DNA of 53,059 nt from Chthoniobacterales bacterium (GCA_015655545.1 JAATET010000066.1:1-53059); one strand, 5' to 3'. Numbered from the stretch's first letter, positions 40,876-50,277 are shown. Made by a program: numbers and translations. Notes: a model not told the origin generated them from the sequence alone.

Positions 40876-42557
40876 GGACTCGATCGATAGGGCGCGGAAT
40901 GCTTGGGCTCGGGCTGCTCGTCAGCCTTTTCGCGGAGAGCGCTCGCGCCGAAATCCGCAACGAGGAGTTTCCGCTCGCGGGCGACATCGCGAACGTGAAA
41001 ATGGCGCTGGAGACTTTCGAGCCGTCTCCAAAGGGCGTCCTGGTGCTGGTCGGAAGGGCGGACGATGCGGAGTGGCGGCAATTTGCCCAGGACAATCACC
41101 TGGCGCTCTGCCTCGTGCGCCTCGTTCTTTCCGCCAAGGCATTGGCCAACGCAAAGACGTGGGGCAACTCTCCCGCGCCCGTTCCCAATGCGGGATCGCT
41201 GCTTTTCAAGGCCCTGACCCCCCTCCATCTTGCCGGCAAGCCCATTTACGCTTTCGGCTTCCGGGACGGAGGAAACTTCGTTTGCAGCCTGGCGAACGAC
41301 CGGACGTTGCGGGTCTCGGCCTGGGCCTGTCAGGCCGCCACGCGATTTCCCGTCCCGGCAAGGGAAATTCCCTACGGCATCGTGGCGGCCAGCGACCTCG
41401 ACAGGAGCCTGTATGACCAGGCGAGGAGCTACGTGAGGCAGCTGCGGAAGCGGGGAGCTGCAATGGCGTGGATTTCCCTCCCGGGCAAGGTGCAGCAAAA
41501 TCTCAAGCTGGAGGCTTTCGTGCGGGATTGCTTTGCCGCAAGGCTTGCAGCTTCGAGCGTCAAAGCCATCGCGGTCGATAATGAAACAAGGACGGAAGTG
41601 CCGATTCCGACGGGGCCGGAGGCGGCCGGGGCGACTTCGATCCTGCCGTCGGCGACCGTGCTGGCCGGCTGGTCGGCCCTGCACCAGCCGAACGACATCG
41701 TCACCACGACGGTCGCGACGGGTGTGAAGGAATTTCCCAGGATCGTCCTTGCGCTTCGCCTGCCCGCCGATCCCGAGCCCCAGGCGCGGATTCTTGCTTA
41801 CAGTTACTATTTTACGAGCGTCGGCAATGTGCTGCAGCTGGCCCGTGATGATAAGTTCGGATGGAACAAATTTGCGGCAAAACGAGGAATGGCGACCCTC
41901 ACCTGGAACGTCGAGACCCTTTGGCAAAACCAGAAAAGCTTCGATCAGATCGAAAGTGGGGACGCCCTCAAACAAAGCCGCACCTTCGATGCGGTGGCCC
42001 GCGCTCTGGATGCCGGCATTCTCAAGCTGGCGAGCCAATATCAGCTCCGGGATTCAGGGATTCTCATGTATGGATGCTCTCGGGGCGCTAATTTCGCGCT
42101 GCGGCTGGCCATGCGCGAGCCGCAGCGCTTCTCCGCCGTCGTGGCCCATATTGCAAACTCCTTCGAGCGGCCCCAGCCGGCCGCGGGCGGCGTGGTGTGG
42201 GCCATCACCAACGGGCAGCTCGATCCCGGCGCGAAAAATGCCAGGCGCTATTATGACCAATGCCGTGCGCTCGGGCTTCCGTTCTTCCTGAGGCTTTTTC
42301 CAGAGCTCCGGCACGACGAGAACAAGGAATCGCTCGGCTTCGCGATGGCATTCTTCGATTATATCCTGTCTGAGGAAAGGACGGCTGGAAATCTCGCCCG
42401 GCGCCTCGCGACGCAGTCGGAAAAACCGGCATATGTGGCGGACCTGGCGAATGCCCTGGTCTTTCCCGCGGACAAGAAAGATGCGGTTCCGCCCGGCCAG
42501 CGAGTCGGAATCCCGAACGAGGAAATGGCCAGGCTCTGGGGGCGGCTCATTCCATAG
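40872..42557 (+). CDS. Exported double alpha/beta-hydrolase-fold protein, first domain without nucleophile
   Basis: A 561-residue protein with a signal peptide (LLVSLFAESARAE). Residues 30-240 resemble the hydrolase two genes upstream (GVLVLVGRADDAEWRQFA, HLALCLVRLVL, AGKPIYAFGFRDGGNF), but GISGG has become GFRDG, so the nucleophile Ser is lost. The second half has a regular hydrolase arrangement: YSYYFTSVGNVLQL, SGILMYGCSRGANFALRLA with Ser in GCSRG, and a late LFPELRHDENKES with a His. The protein thus appears to join a pseudo-enzyme and an active domain. Function unknown. Confidence 0.75.
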   Translation: MRTRSIGRGMLGLGLLVSLFAESARAEIRNEEFPLAGDIANVKMALETFEPSPKGVLVLVGRADDAEWRQFAQDNHLALCLVRLVLSAKALANAKTWGNSPAPVPNAGSLLFKALTPLHLAGKPIYAFGFRDGGNFVCSLANDRTLRVSAWACQAATRFPVPAREIPYGIVAASDLDRSLYDQARSYVRQLRKRGAAMAWISLPGKVQQNLKLEAFVRDCFAARLAASSVKAIAVDNETRTEVPIPTGPEAAGATSILPSATVLAGWSALHQPNDIVTTTVATGVKEFPRIVLALRLPADPEPQARILAYSYYFTSVGNVLQLARDDKFGWNKFAAKRGMATLTWNVETLWQNQKSFDQIESGDALKQSRTFDAVARALDAGILKLASQYQLRDSGILMYGCSRGANFALRLAMREPQRFSAVVAHIANSFERPQPAAGGVVWAITNGQLDPGAKNARRYYDQCRALGLPFFLRLFPELRHDENKESLGFAMAFFDYILSEERTAGNLARRLATQSEKPAYVADLANALVFPADKKDAVPPGQRVGIPNEEMARLWGRLIP

Positions 42558-42579
42558 AAAGCGGCGGATTACGATCGAA

Positions 42580-44210
42580 TTACCGCGCAGAGCGCATTCG
42601 CGCCTCGAGAATCCAGCGCCAGGGCAGCGCGCCGTGGCCGAGCATCCAGTCGTTGAACCGGCGGAGCGTCCAGCCTTCGCCCTCGACGAAATGGGCGTGC
42701 AGCCGCTCGACCTCGAGCCGGCCGAGCAGGTAGCTCATCGGGACGGTCGGCGACGACGTATACCAATTCACATCCGCCCGGGCGCGGGCCTTCGTGAAGC
42801 CGACGCCGTCCATCAACATGCGGCAGGCGGCCTCGTAGCCGAGCGAGCCGTCGTGCAGGCCGCAATCGATCACGATGCGATAGGCGCGCCAGAGCGCGTC
42901 GTGGAGCTGCTGGAGGCGGGCCAGCGGCAGATCGACGATGCCCTGCTCGACGCACATTTTTTCGCACCACAACGTCCAGCCCTCGTAAAAAATCGAGTGT
43001 GCAAAAAGCCGCCGCAATTGCTGGGGTGCTGATTTTGAATCGCGAACTGCAAATGGTGGCCGGGATACGCCTCGTGCGCCGCGGTGAGCTCGATGCCGAA
43101 GTGCTGCCGCACTTCGGCCAGCTTCCGAGCCGGGTCTGTCTGCAAGAGGCTGAGGTCGTTCACCCAAAAAATGCCGACCTGCCTTTTCGAAAACGCGGGC
43201 GGTTGGTGATACGCGGCGGTCGGAAACTGCTGCCGCATAAATGCGGGCACGGGCAACACGTCGAGAGACTCGCCTTCGGGCAGCGTGACGAGGTCGAGCT
43301 CGCCAAGGCGGTCGCGAATTTTCGCCGTCGTCGTGCGGTAGAGATCGATGAGCGGGCGATCGGGCGTCCAGCTTTCCGCCGCCTTTTTCCGTGCGGCGTC
43401 CGGATCGCGAAACCCGCAGCGCTTCGCTTCCGCGCGAATCTCCGCCTTGAGCTTTTCGATGAGCGCGAGGCCGTTCGCGCGAATTTCGGGCAGAGCCTGG
43501 TCAAAACCAAGACGTTCGCGCATGAGGAACTCGAAGCCTTCCCGTCCGACGGAAAAACCGTTTTTTGGTCCCGGCGGCTTGCGCTTGATCGCATGCGCGA
43601 AATCCGCAAACGCCTTCTTTGCGCGATGGAGCAGTTTTTTCGTGCGCGCCGTATCGGGCGACACGGCGCAGAGCTCGGTTTCGATGCCGGAGAAAAACTC
43701 GATGCCGCCCCGGCACGAGGAAACGGCGAGTTTCGACCACAGGGGCACGGGCTTCCGCACACAGCGTGCGCCCGCGGCAAGATAAGCGGGCAATTTCTCC
43801 AATCGCGATTCGATCGCGGGCAGCGCGGCTCGCAGGGATTTCGCGTTGCGCACGATGAGGTCGAAGGTCGCATTCACCGCCCCGTCCACGTGGCGTTGCG
43901 GATTCGTGCGCCAGCGTTCGTGCCGCTCTTCGTAGAAAAGCTGGGTGCGCAGCAGCGCGAGAAATCCGCGCCGATCGAGGTAGTCGTCGCCTAAAAACTC
44001 CGCCTCGGGAAGCGCCTCGATGGCGGCGAGCGCCCGCTTGGTCAGCGCGGTTTGCGCCGCATGAATCTCCGGCGTGTTGTCGCTGAGCAGGGCATCGAAT
44101 TTTCCGAGCCCGAGCGCGCTGGCGTCTTCGGGAAATCGCTCGTGCGTGGCGGCGAGCCATGCGTCCGCCAGTTTGCGAAAGGCGAGCGGTGCGCCGCCGG
44201 CCTTATTCAC
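42580..44210 (-). pseudogene. DUF885 family protein, interrupted by a one-base frameshift
   Basis: From the GTG at 44210 the sequence encodes a typical DUF885 protein with the metal-binding HEAYPGHHLQFAIQNQ. Right after it the frame runs on into unrelated sequence and stops at 42870. A second frame (in use from about 43025 to 42580) continues the family: PQQLRRLFAHSIFYEGWTLW, CEKM, GLHDGSLGYEAACRML, MSYLLGRLE. The junction is a CCCC run on the minus strand (43023-43026); adding one C restores one reading frame of about 543 codons. This is either a recent inactivation or a sequence error. Family members are thought to be peptidase-like; the gene overlaps the upstream one by 8 bases. Confidence 0.85.
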
Positions 44211-45063
44211 GAATGTCGAGGTTGCCCTTGTCGTCGGCCTTCGACATCGCCGCGGCCTCCATTTCGTTCACGAGGTCGCGCATGTCCTTTACCTCGGATT
44301 GCGAAGGCGGGCGCTCTCCCGCCTTGCTGGAAATGTTGTAGATCGTTTTCAATTTCGAGAGCAGCAGCGAGACGAGCGGCGTCTGCTTGAGGCGGGGATT
44401 CAATGTGTCGAGCCGATCGATGAAATAGCTCATCACGTCGAGCTTGCTGAGGCCGCCGGCGCGCTGCGGAGTGTAATTGTCGGCGGTCGCGTTGAGCGCC
44501 AGCTGGAAGCCGCGCAGCCACCCGCCGAAGCTGATGAGGTGGGCCATTTCCTCGTCATGGAGATTCATCATCGCCGCCTCCACGGCGGCCTGCGTCTTGA
44601 TCAATTCCTCGCGCAGTTTCGGCCAGTCGCCGCGCTGGCCGAGATCGATGAGGCTGGCGGCGCGCTTCGTGAGACTGTCGCCGACGCCGAGCGCGCGAGC
44701 CTGGCGGAGCAGCGCGCGACCGAGATTCTGGATGCTTTGCGGGCGCTCGTTGATCACGATCACGAAGCCGTCGGCCACGATGCTACCGAAGTGCATCGCC
44801 GTCTGGAAGCGATTCGGAAAGCTCGCGTTGAGATCGTTCGACTCGACGAGTTTCATCGGGATCGGCTGAAAACTGTCGAGGTCGAGCAGCAGCTTTTGAA
44901 TCGGCGGAGCGGTGGTTTCGTTGACGCCGAGCTCCTCGCGCTGGTGGCCTTCGGAACTCTCGGAAATATCCTGCTCCATGTCGTCGCCGACATCCTGCGC
45001 AACCGCGGTGTGCAGGGCGGACAACGCACCGAGAAAAAAAACCGCCGCCAGACGAGAGAGCAT
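44203..45063 (-). CDS. Exported protein of unknown function
   Basis: A 286-residue protein with a signal peptide (MLSRLAAVFFLGALSALHTAVAQ). The mature part is helical: an acidic start (DDMEQDISESSEG), then HFGSIVADGFVIVINERPQSI, LGRALLRQARALGVGDSL, HDEEMAHLISFGGWLRGFQLAL, and a Lys/Glu-rich end. No known family is recognised. It overlaps the DUF885 gene, which follows on the same strand, by 8 bases, so they form an operon. Its start is about 100 bases from the divergent ald gene. Confidence 0.75.
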   Translation of the reverse strand: MLSRLAAVFFLGALSALHTAVAQDVGDDMEQDISESSEGHQREELGVNETTAPPIQKLLLDLDSFQPIPMKLVESNDLNASFPNRFQTAMHFGSIVADGFVIVINERPQSIQNLGRALLRQARALGVGDSLTKRAASLIDLGQRGDWPKLREELIKTQAAVEAAMMNLHDEEMAHLISFGGWLRGFQLALNATADNYTPQRAGGLSKLDVMSYFIDRLDTLNPRLKQTPLVSLLLSKLKTIYNISSKAGERPPSQSEVKDMRDLVNEMEAAAMSKADDKGNLDIRE

Positions 45064-45165
45064 GATTGTGGGGGGAGATTGCCACAGCCGCGGCGGAATG
45101 TCCAATCGGCGTCGCGGCCGAAAAAACGGCTTTCTACCGCCGTCGAACGGCGGGATAGTGCGGGC

Positions 45166-46263
45166 ATGGTCATCGGCGTCCCGAAGGAGATCAAGGAGCA
45201 GGAAAACCGCGTCGCCCTGCTGCCCTCGGCGGCCTATCAACTCACCAGGCGCGGCCACGCGGTCGTCGTGGAAGTCGGCGCCGGAGTCGGATCGGGATTT
45301 TCCGACGACGAATATCGAACCGCCGGCGCGAAGCTGGTCGAAGAACATGCCGCCGTCTTCGCGGAAGCCGATCTCATCGTGAAGGTCAAGGAGCCGCTCG
45401 CGTCGGAATACGCGCTGCTGCGCAAGGGCCAGCTGCTTTTTACCTACCTGCATCTCGCGGCCAACAAGACGCTCACCGAGGCGTTGTTGAAAACCGGCGC
45501 GACCTGCATCGCCTACGAAACCATCGAGGTGAACCGCCGCCTGCCGCTCCTCGAGCCGATGAGCGAAATCGCCGGCCGCATGTCGATCATCGTCGGCGGA
45601 TATTTTCTCGCGAAGCACCAGGGCGGAAAAGGCGTGCTGCTCGGCGGCGTGCCCGGCGTGCTGCCCGGCAAGGTCGTGGTGATCGGCGGCGGTTCCGCCG
45701 GGGTGAATGCCGCCCGCATGGCCACGGGCCTGGGCGCGGACGTGACGATCCTCGAGGTCGATCTCGAGCGCATGCGCTTCCTCGACATCACGATGCACAC
45801 GCACACGCTTTTTTCGAGCGAGGCCAGCCTCGCCCAAATTTTACCCACGACCGATTTGTTGGTCGGAGCGGTGCTCGTGCCGGGCGCGAAAGCTCCCAAG
45901 CTGATCAATCGCGAAATGCTGCGAACGATGAAACCCGGGAGCGTCCTCGTGGACATCGCGATCGACCAGGGCGGCTGCGTGGAAACTTCGCGGCCGACCA
46001 CGCATGACGATCCCGTTTTTACCGAGGAGGGCGTGCAGCATTATTGCGTGGCGAACATGCCCGGCGCCTACGCCCGCACGGCCACGCAGGCGCTGACCAA
46101 CGTGACCTACCCTTACATCGAGGGGCTGGCCGATCTCGGGCTGGCGGACGCCTGCAAGCGGCACGCCGGGCTGCCCCACGGCATCAACGTGCAGGAGGGA
46201 AAACTGACGATCAAGCCAGTGGCGGAAGCGCTCGGGATGGAGTATTCTCCCGCCTCCGTCTGA
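45166..46263 (+). CDS. ald: Alanine dehydrogenase
   Basis: NAD-dependent oxidative deamination of L-alanine to pyruvate and ammonia (or the reverse), 365 residues. Motifs: MVIGVPKEIKEQENRVAL, LIVKVKEPLASEY (catalytic Lys near 75), FTYLHLAA with His near 96, nucleotide-binding VVVIGGGSAGVNAARMA around 168, and MKPGSVLVDIAIDQGGCVETS. The ATG at 45166 gives the standard N-terminus. The stop overlaps the proA start by one base (TGATG). Alanine provides pyruvate, the substrate of the PDH complex elsewhere in the window. Confidence 0.97.
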   Translation: MVIGVPKEIKEQENRVALLPSAAYQLTRRGHAVVVEVGAGVGSGFSDDEYRTAGAKLVEEHAAVFAEADLIVKVKEPLASEYALLRKGQLLFTYLHLAANKTLTEALLKTGATCIAYETIEVNRRLPLLEPMSEIAGRMSIIVGGYFLAKHQGGKGVLLGGVPGVLPGKVVVIGGGSAGVNAARMATGLGADVTILEVDLERMRFLDITMHTHTLFSSEASLAQILPTTDLLVGAVLVPGAKAPKLINREMLRTMKPGSVLVDIAIDQGGCVETSRPTTHDDPVFTEEGVQHYCVANMPGAYARTATQALTNVTYPYIEGLADLGLADACKRHAGLPHGINVQEGKLTIKPVAEALGMEYSPASV

Positions 46264-47534
46264 TGCAGCTGTCCGATTTAATTTCCGACATCGGGCGTCG
46301 CGCCCGCGTGGCGTCGCGTTCGTTGTCCAATCTTTCCACCGAGACGAAAAACGCCATTCTCCGCGCGATGGCGGACGAGCTGCTCGTGCGCGAGCCCGCC
46401 ATCCTGGAAGCGAACGCGAAGGACGTCGCCGGCGCCACCGACCGCGGTCTCGCCCCGGCGGCGGTGGACCGCCTGAAGCTCACGTCCGCGCGACTGCGCG
46501 CGATGGCGGAAGGCGTGCGGCATGTCGCCGGCCTGCCCGATCCCGTGAACGAAGTGCTCGACGCATGGACGCGGCCAAACGGCATCCGCATCTCCAAAGT
46601 GCGCAAGCCCATCGGCGTGATCGGCATCATTTACGAGTCGCGGCCAAACGTCACCAGCGACGCGGCCGTGCTGTGCATCAAGACGGGCAACGCGGTGATT
46701 CTGCGCGGCGGTTCCGAGAGCCTGCATTCGAACCTCGCCATTGCCGAGGCGATGCAGGCCGGCGGCGTGCGCGCGAATCTGCCGGCGGATTCCATTCAAC
46801 TCATTCCCGTCACCGATCGCGACGCGGTGCGCATGATGGCGCAGATGGACGAGTTTATCGACGTGCTCGTGCCGCGCGGCGGCAAATCCCTCATCGAGGC
46901 CGTCGTCTCGAATGCACGCATGCCGGTGATCAAGCACTACGACGGCGTGTGCCACATTTACGTGGATGAGACCGCCGACGTGGAAATGGCCGCGCGCATT
47001 CTCATCAACGCGAAGTGCCAGCGGCCCGGCGTGTGCAATTCCGCGGAATGCCTGCTCGTGCACCGCGACATAGCCGAAGCTTTTTTCAAAACGGCCGTTC
47101 CGCTGCTTGCGGCCCAAGGCGTCGAGCTGCGCGCCGATGAGGAATCCTTCAAGCAACTCGCCGCGCTGGAATATCCGTCTCTCGCCCGCGCCACGGACGA
47201 GGACTACAAAACCGAATATCTTGCGCTCATTCTGAGCGTGCGCGTCGTCCCCGAGCTCGGCGCGGCGATCGACCACGTCGAGCATTACGGCTCGCACCAC
47301 AGCGATGCCATCGTCACGGAAGACGCCATCAACGCCGAGCGGTTCCTGAACGAGGTGGATTCCGCGACCGTGTATTGGAATGCTTCCACGCGCTTCACCG
47401 ACGGCGCGGAGTTCGGCTTCGGCGCGGAGATCGGCATCAGCACCGACAAGCTGCATGCCCGCGGGCCGATGGCGCTGCCGGAGCTCACGACCTATCGCTA
47501 TCTCATTCGCGGCGAGGGTCAGATTCGCGAATGA
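46263..47534 (+). CDS. proA: Glutamate-5-semialdehyde dehydrogenase
   Basis: NADPH-dependent reduction of glutamyl-5-phosphate in proline biosynthesis, 423 residues, the normal length. The catalytic Cys is in QRPGVCNSAECLL near 258; RKPIGVIGIIYESRPNVTSDA and GSESLHSNLAIAEAM are typical, and EFGFGAEIGISTDKLHARGPM is the conserved C-terminal block. Its usual partner proB is not in the window. It overlaps ald by one base and the acylphosphatase gene by four, so all three are translationally coupled. Confidence 0.97.
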   Translation: MQLSDLISDIGRRARVASRSLSNLSTETKNAILRAMADELLVREPAILEANAKDVAGATDRGLAPAAVDRLKLTSARLRAMAEGVRHVAGLPDPVNEVLDAWTRPNGIRISKVRKPIGVIGIIYESRPNVTSDAAVLCIKTGNAVILRGGSESLHSNLAIAEAMQAGGVRANLPADSIQLIPVTDRDAVRMMAQMDEFIDVLVPRGGKSLIEAVVSNARMPVIKHYDGVCHIYVDETADVEMAARILINAKCQRPGVCNSAECLLVHRDIAEAFFKTAVPLLAAQGVELRADEESFKQLAALEYPSLARATDEDYKTEYLALILSVRVVPELGAAIDHVEHYGSHHSDAIVTEDAINAERFLNEVDSATVYWNASTRFTDGAEFGFGAEIGISTDKLHARGPMALPELTTYRYLIRGEGQIRE

Positions 47535-47806
47535 GCACGGCCCGCCACGTTTTCTATGAAGGCCGGGTGCAGGGTATCGGTTTTCGCTACACCGTGAAGA
47601 CACTGGCCCATGGCTTCGATGTCACGGGCTGGGTGCGCAACATGGCGGATGGCCGCGTCGAACTCCAGGCCGCTGGCGAGGCCGGGGAGGTCGAGGCATT
47701 TTTGAAGGCCATTCGCGAAAGTGTGCTTGCGGGGCATATCCAGAAAGAGGACGTTTCCACCATGCCGCCGCCGCAGGGCGTGCGGGGATTCACCATTAAC
47801 GGCTGA
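47531..47806 (+). CDS. Acylphosphatase
   Basis: Hydrolyses acyl phosphates such as carbamoyl phosphate and 1,3-bisphosphoglycerate. 91 residues, the normal size, with EGRVQGIGFRYTVK (catalytic Arg19), GWVRNMADGRVEL (Asn37) and a beta-alpha-beta plan. The ATG overlaps the proA stop by four bases. Because its neighbour uses glutamyl phosphate, a link with acyl-phosphate chemistry is tempting but unproven; acylphosphatases are common in such coupled spots. Confidence 0.95.
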   Translation: MSTARHVFYEGRVQGIGFRYTVKTLAHGFDVTGWVRNMADGRVELQAAGEAGEVEAFLKAIRESVLAGHIQKEDVSTMPPPQGVRGFTING

Positions 47807-47811
47807 GAAAA

Positions 47812-48672
47812 ATGCCCGACGCCCCCGTTGCCGCCATCTGTCTGCGCAACCTTTCGCGAACTTTCGCGGTGCCCTTGCGTCGCGAAAAACTCGTCGCGGT
47901 TCGCGATCTCTCGCTCGAAGTGAAGCAAGGCGAAGTCTACGGCCTGCTCGGCCCGAACGGCTCCGGCAAAAGCACCACGCTCAAAATGCTCCTCGGTCTC
48001 GTCACGCCGACCTCCGGCACGGCGGAAGTTTTTGGCCACGACAGCCGCGCATTTGCCGCCCGGAGCGAGGTCGGCTTTCTGCCCGAGAATCCCTACTTTT
48101 ATAAATTCCTGACCGGCGAGGAAACGCTGCGCTTTTACGGAAAGCTGTGCGGACTGCGCGGTGCGAAATTGGAAAGCCGCATTGGCGAATTGCTGTCGCT
48201 GGTCGGCCTGGAGGATGCACGGTATCGCCGCGTCGGCAGCTATTCAAAAGGCATGCTGCAACGCATCGGTCTCGCGCAGGCGATCGTGCAGGACCCGCGT
48301 CTGGTCGTGCTCGACGAGCCGACGGCCGGCGTCGATCCCGCCGGGTCGCGCCAGATCCGCGATCTCATTCTCGGTTTCAAGGAACGCGGGATGACCGTGC
48401 TGCTGACTTCGCACCTGCTTGAGCAGGTGCAGGAAGTCTGCGATCGGGTGGGCATCATGGCGCGGGGAAGATTGCTCCGCGAAGGCGATCTCGAAACGCT
48501 CGTCGCGGTCGATAATCAGACGCAATTCGTCGTCGAGAATGCCTCGCCGCAACTCGCCGCCGAGATCGAGGCGCTCATTGCCAAATCCGGCTCCAGACTC
48601 GTCGCCACCAACGCCCCGCAGCGCTCGCTCGAGAAGGTTTTCCTGGAAGTGACGAGCGAAACTTCGAAATGA
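47812..48672 (+). CDS. ABC transporter ATP-binding protein (ABC-2 export type)
   Basis: A 286-residue ATPase of the drug or polysaccharide export type. Walker A GPNGSGKSTTLKM, a D-loop and Walker B VVLDEPTAGVDPAG, and signature YSKGMLQRIGLAQA are intact; a C-terminal domain follows the switch His (TSHLLEQ). No permease gene follows; the next gene is bioD, overlapping by 4 bases. It either works with a distant permease or serves in another role. Confidence 0.93.
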   Translation: MPDAPVAAICLRNLSRTFAVPLRREKLVAVRDLSLEVKQGEVYGLLGPNGSGKSTTLKMLLGLVTPTSGTAEVFGHDSRAFAARSEVGFLPENPYFYKFLTGEETLRFYGKLCGLRGAKLESRIGELLSLVGLEDARYRRVGSYSKGMLQRIGLAQAIVQDPRLVVLDEPTAGVDPAGSRQIRDLILGFKERGMTVLLTSHLLEQVQEVCDRVGIMARGRLLREGDLETLVAVDNQTQFVVENASPQLAAEIEALIAKSGSRLVATNAPQRSLEKVFLEVTSETSK

Positions 48673-49313
48673 ATTTCTTCGTTACCGGCACCGATACGGA
48701 AGTCGGGAAAACGTTCTTCACCACATTGCTGATTCGGACGTTGCGCGGCGCCGGCATCGATGCCGTCGGTTTCAAGCCCATCGCCTGCGGTGGCTGGGAG
48801 GATGTCGATGCCTTGGTTGCCGCCTCCGGCGGAATCGAGACGAGAGAGAGCACGTGCCCCTTTTATTTTTCCATGCCGGCCTCGCCGCTGACGGCCTCAT
48901 GGGCGGAAGAGAAGACCATCGATCCCGCGCTCATTCTCGTCGGCTATCGGGAATTGGCCGCGCGCCATGCGATGGTCGTGGTGGAGGGTGTGGGCGGATG
49001 GCGCGTGCCGATCACCGCGGCGTGGTCCGTTTCCGACCTGGCCGGGCAACTGGGTCTGCCCATAATCGTCGTCGTCAAAAACCGGCTCGGCGCAATCAAC
49101 CACACGCTGCTCACGCTCGAGAGCATTGCGAATTGCGGGCTGGAGTGCGCGGGGCTGGTCTTGAATCATGTCGGCGTGTCGGGCGATCCCGTCGCGCACT
49201 CCAACCGCGCCGCATTCGAGATGCTTCCGGTCGCTCCCGTCCTCTGCGAACTCGTTGAGGGGCAGACCTCGCTCCACCTTCCCGATCTCGCGCTGGCCGG
49301 CGTGCATGGGTAA
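48669..49313 (+). CDS. bioD: Dethiobiotin synthetase
   Basis: ATP-dependent ring closure from DAPA to dethiobiotin in biotin biosynthesis. 214 residues: P-loop GTDTEVGKTFFT (7-18), FKPIACGG (substrate-side Lys), VEGVGGWRVPI (the catalytic-site Gly-rich segment), and VVVKNRLGAINHTLLTL. No other bio gene is in the window. The ATG overlaps the ABC gene stop by 4 bases, ending a compact run of five genes that overlap or nearly touch (ald to bioD). Confidence 0.94.
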   Translation: MNFFVTGTDTEVGKTFFTTLLIRTLRGAGIDAVGFKPIACGGWEDVDALVAASGGIETRESTCPFYFSMPASPLTASWAEEKTIDPALILVGYRELAARHAMVVVEGVGGWRVPITAAWSVSDLAGQLGLPIIVVVKNRLGAINHTLLTLESIANCGLECAGLVLNHVGVSGDPVAHSNRAAFEMLPVAPVLCELVEGQTSLHLPDLALAGVHG

Positions 49314-49352
49314 TTTGCTGGCTCCGCGTTGGATATGCTATGCTGCCGCGCC

Positions 49353-49757
49353 ATGAATCGCTGGACCAGTCTCCTCGTCGCCGTATTGTTTGCCGGTTGT
49401 TCCACATTGCCCGAAGACGGCCCGGGGAAGCAGCATCTTCGCGGGACGCTGACCTTTCGGGAAATGACTGCATTGCCGACGACGGCGGTGGCGCATGTGG
49501 TGATCGTTCCCGTGCTGGCGGAGGCGGGCGCGAAGCCCATCGCCGAAGCGGACTTTCCCGCCAGGACGGGTTTGGCCATTCCGTTTGATCTGAAATTTTC
49601 CAACGAAAAAATCGCGGCGGGCGGCGAATATCTCGTGCTGGCACAAGTCGTGGACCACGACAAAGTATGGTTCTCGAATCTAAGTTCTCCGCTGCGCATC
49701 AGCTTCCTTGCCGAGCCTGGCGACGTGACGATCGAGCTTCGGCGCGAAAAACTTTAG
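49353..49757 (+). CDS. YbaY/YscW-type lipoprotein
   Basis: A 134-residue lipoprotein: the signal peptide MNRWTSLLVAVLFAGCS has a lipobox (LFAGC). The mature part has the pattern of YbaY or the YscW family: LRGTLTFREMTALPTTAVAHVVIV, then ARTGLAIPFDLKFSNEKI, EYLVLAQVVDHDKVWFSN. Family members are small outer-membrane lipoproteins, in part chaperones of secretion components; the role here is unknown. The ATG at 49353 was chosen because the lipobox then sits at a normal distance. Confidence 0.82.
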   Translation: MNRWTSLLVAVLFAGCSTLPEDGPGKQHLRGTLTFREMTALPTTAVAHVVIVPVLAEAGAKPIAEADFPARTGLAIPFDLKFSNEKIAAGGEYLVLAQVVDHDKVWFSNLSSPLRISFLAEPGDVTIELRREKL

Positions 49758-49772
49758 ACTCGGGCCGACCGC

Positions 49773-50199
49773 TCAAGGTTCGCTTTCCAGCTGTTCGGCA
49801 AGCGTGATTTCGAGGTCGGTTTCGTTGGGCAGTTCCTTGCGTGTAAACTCTAAAAAGAGGGTCACGAGCAAGGGCGGAGCGGCCATCAATGCAATAAGTT
49901 CGGTTGTGATCGAGAAGGTGTGATCGTTCTCCGAGAGCGTGCGAGCGCCGAACCATACGACAGCCCCCAGGCAGCGCCGAGACCCAAAAACGTCCAGACG
50001 ATTCGCCGCACCATCGAGAAACTAATGAGCAAATGCCCGCGGCGAACAAGCCGACATCCAGATGGGCATCGTGAAGAGGCTCCAACTGCTGGGCGGTCGC
50101 ATAGCCACACAATCCGATGCCAGCGAGGACGAGAACGGTGTTGCCAAGTAGGGAGAGCAGCCCAAGGTAGAGATTCCAGATGGCGGCAAACAGTCCCAT
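49773..50199 (-). pseudogene. Membrane protein gene broken by two one-base losses
   Basis: From ATG 50199 a hydrophobic start reads MGLFAAIWNLYLGLLSLLGN, then TVLVLAGIGLCGYATAQ and LDVGLFAAG. After a shift near 50040 the frame continues LLISFSMVRRIVWTFLGLG and AAWGLSYGSALA. After another near 49930 it continues LSENDHTFSITTELIALMAA, then PPLLVTLFLEFTRKELPNET, and ends at 49773. Each change has the same sense, as if one base had been lost, the first beside a G run. Joined, these give one protein of about 140 residues with three or four TM helices. This spacer holds no other gene. Confidence 0.65.
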
Positions 50200-50255
50200 C
50201 CCATTTCCTTTACGCGCAATATTCTGAGGACGCAATCTTTTGGTGCTAACGAAAA

Positions 50256-50277
50256 GGCCGGGCGAAAATGCCCGGCC
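50256..50277 (-). terminator. Intrinsic terminator downstream of ahcY
   Basis: GGCCGGGC and GCCCGGCC form an 8-bp perfect stem with a 6-base loop. On the minus strand it is followed by TTTTC. It is 25 bases past the ahcY stop and is the best-formed terminator in the window. Confidence 0.8.

Noticed and set aside
43015-43035. Programmed -1 frameshifting in the DUF885 gene
   Set aside because: There is a CCCC run but no heptameric slippery site or clear downstream structure; one lost base explains it better.
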